Shown here: piece by piece, positions 63,248-64,000 of the stretch
Layout: each line of letters opens with the position of its first letter
How positions within the stretch are numbered: position 1 is the first letter of the stretch
Source: Streptosporangium sp. NBC_01755
GTDB lineage: Bacteria > Actinomycetota > Actinomycetes > Streptosporangiales > Streptosporangiaceae
Direction of reading: 5' to 3'
Assembly (NCBI RefSeq): GCF_035917995.1
Contig: NZ_CP109131.1
Location: 5,704,001 to 5,768,000 of the forward strand
Length of the DNA stretch: 64,000 nt
Translations under genes and position numbers: made by a program
The notes under the pieces: generated by a model
What the model was told of the DNA's origin: nothing
Database searches by the model: none
Seen by the model: only the letters and a program-made list of their open reading frames with translations

Positions 63248-64000
63248 GGCCGCGGGCTGCTTTCCGGTGGTGATCTGCTCGGCCAGCATGCGTCCGGTGA
63301 CCGGCCCGTGGGTGAATCCCCACATCCCGTGGCCGCCGGCGACGTACCTGCCGGGGGCGCGGGTGGCGCCGATCAGCGGCCTGCCGTCGGGGGTGACGGG
63401 GCGCGGGCCGACCCAGGTGTCGGTGCGCTCCTCCCAGGAGACGCCGGTGAGCAGCGGCCGGGCGGACGCGATGATCGCGTCGACGCGCCTCTGGTACAGG
63501 GGCGCGTCGGCGTCCCGGAACTCCATCGTGCCGGCGACGCGCAGTTTGCCCTGGTACGGCGTGCAGGCCACCCGCACGGCGGGTAGGTAGATCGGCCCGG
63601 GCACCGGCTCGTCCGTCGGCACGGTGAACGAGTAACCGCGTCCGGCGCGTACCGGCACCCGGACGCCCCAGGAGGCGCCGAGCTGGTTGAGCCAGGCACC
63701 GGTGGCCAGCACGACGGCGTCGGCGCTGACGGAGTCCCCGTCACTCGACCGGACGGCGATCCCGCCGGAGTGGGAGTAGACGTCGATCACCCGGAAGCCG
63801 GACCGGACCGTGGCGCCCCGGGCGACGACGGAGCGGGCCAGTGACCGGGTGAACTCTCCGGGGTCGACGTAGCGCTGCCCGTCCAGCCGGATCCCGGCCC
63901 GCGTGCGCGAGGAGAGCTGCGGCACCTGCCTGCCGAGATCGTCACCCTCGAACGCGCTGTACTTGATCTCCAGGCCGGACTCGTTGATGCGCCGGAGCTC
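63221..64000 (-). CDS. FAD-dependent D-amino-acid-oxidase-like protein, C-terminal part (5' end outside window)
   Basis: The frame is open to 64000. Visible: GQRYVDPGEFTRSLARSVVA, the VVLATGAWLNQLG element, RVPVRAGRGYSFTVP, and the C-terminal DGRPLIGATRAPGRYVAGGH followed by GMWGFTHGPVTGRMLAEQI, which bind FAD in DadA/glycine-oxidase-type enzymes. The N-terminal GxGxxG is outside. It could prepare an amino-acid precursor or oxidise an amine in the product, or be unrelated to the cluster; it is on the other strand. Confidence 0.88.
   Translation of the reverse strand, partial: ELRRINESGLEIKYSAFEGDDLGRQVPQLSSRTRAGIRLDGQRYVDPGEFTRSLARSVVARGATVRSGFRVIDVYSHSGGIAVRSSDGDSVSADAVVLATGAWLNQLGASWGVRVPVRAGRGYSFTVPTDEPVPGPIYLPAVRVACTPYQGKLRVAGTMEFRDADAPLYQRRVDAIIASARPLLTGVSWEERTDTWVGPRPVTPDGRPLIGATRAPGRYVAGGHGMWGFTHGPVTGRMLAEQITTGKQPAALRDFDPVR

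Overview
This is a high-GC actinomycete chromosome segment. Strong GC wobble bias, XRE-DUF5753/DUF397 gene clusters, F420-type oxidoreductases, many GTG starts and a modular NRPS/PKS cluster all point to a filamentous actinomycete. Streptosporangiaceae-like is my guess; the sequence does not prove it.

Layout. (1) 1-5.6 kb: the 3' part of a methionyl-tRNA synthetase-like gene with low-complexity insertions, galactokinase, a CAT-anticodon tRNA, a decayed block of small regulatory genes (two GntR genes and a frameshifted hypothetical) that looks like an integrated-element remnant beside the tRNA, a secreted CBM2 protein, and a secreted metallopeptidase-like protein that has lost its zinc site. 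(2) 5.7-14.05 kb, minus strand: a five-gene cassette of HTH-TPR regulator, TIR protein, P-loop NTPase, two-TM protein, and SF1 helicase-PLD-DUF5710 protein. The TIR C-terminus and the NTPase N-terminus carry the same glycine/histidine-rich motif, which suggests amyloid-type signalling between a sensor NTPase and a TIR effector. This is my best candidate for an undescribed conflict or defence system. (3) 14.5-15.1 kb: a Phd-like antitoxin with a palindromic operator candidate and a truncated partner. (4) 15.2-34.7 kb: a class 1 DISARM system, split in two. drmD and drmMI lie at 15.2-22.6 kb, and drmA, drmB and drmC at 28.5-34.7 kb. Between them sit four tandem DUF397 genes with their XRE regulator, a lipoprotein, an ESX/WXG-like pair and a small membrane protein. 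(5) 34.7-41.0 kb: a scarred region. A conserved two-gene actinobacterial cassette is followed by AAA-ATPase and NADAR gene fragments and ordinary metabolic genes (DUF72, DinB, YjbR, LLM oxidoreductase). It ends in a deleted second copy of the two-gene cassette. (6) 41.0-49.0 kb, minus strand: a four-gene Wadjet (JetABCD) system of the DUF2397/DUF2398/SMC/DUF2399 type. Its jetD 3' end runs into the duplicated segment. (7) 49.5-64 kb: an EF-hand protein and a hybrid NRPS-PKS cluster with two P450s, two related methyltransferases, an imine reductase-like dehydrogenase, an A-PCP protein, a KS-AT-KR-ACP protein, a type II thioesterase, and an FAD amino-acid oxidase cut by the window end.

How it fits together. 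The 5.7-49 kb stretch is a defence island: candidate TIR/NTPase system, TA remnant, DISARM, NADAR and AAA fragments, Wadjet. It has clear signs of turnover, including frameshifts, a split operon, direct duplications and fused gene fragments. In-frame or intergenic tandem repeats of 9-40 nt recur across unrelated loci (MetRS, A-PCP protein, PKS, P450, intergenic spots) and look like a trait of this genome. In the biosynthetic cluster, the core runs as translationally coupled genes (stop/start overlaps) and probably makes a small aminoacyl-polyketide that is then tailored.
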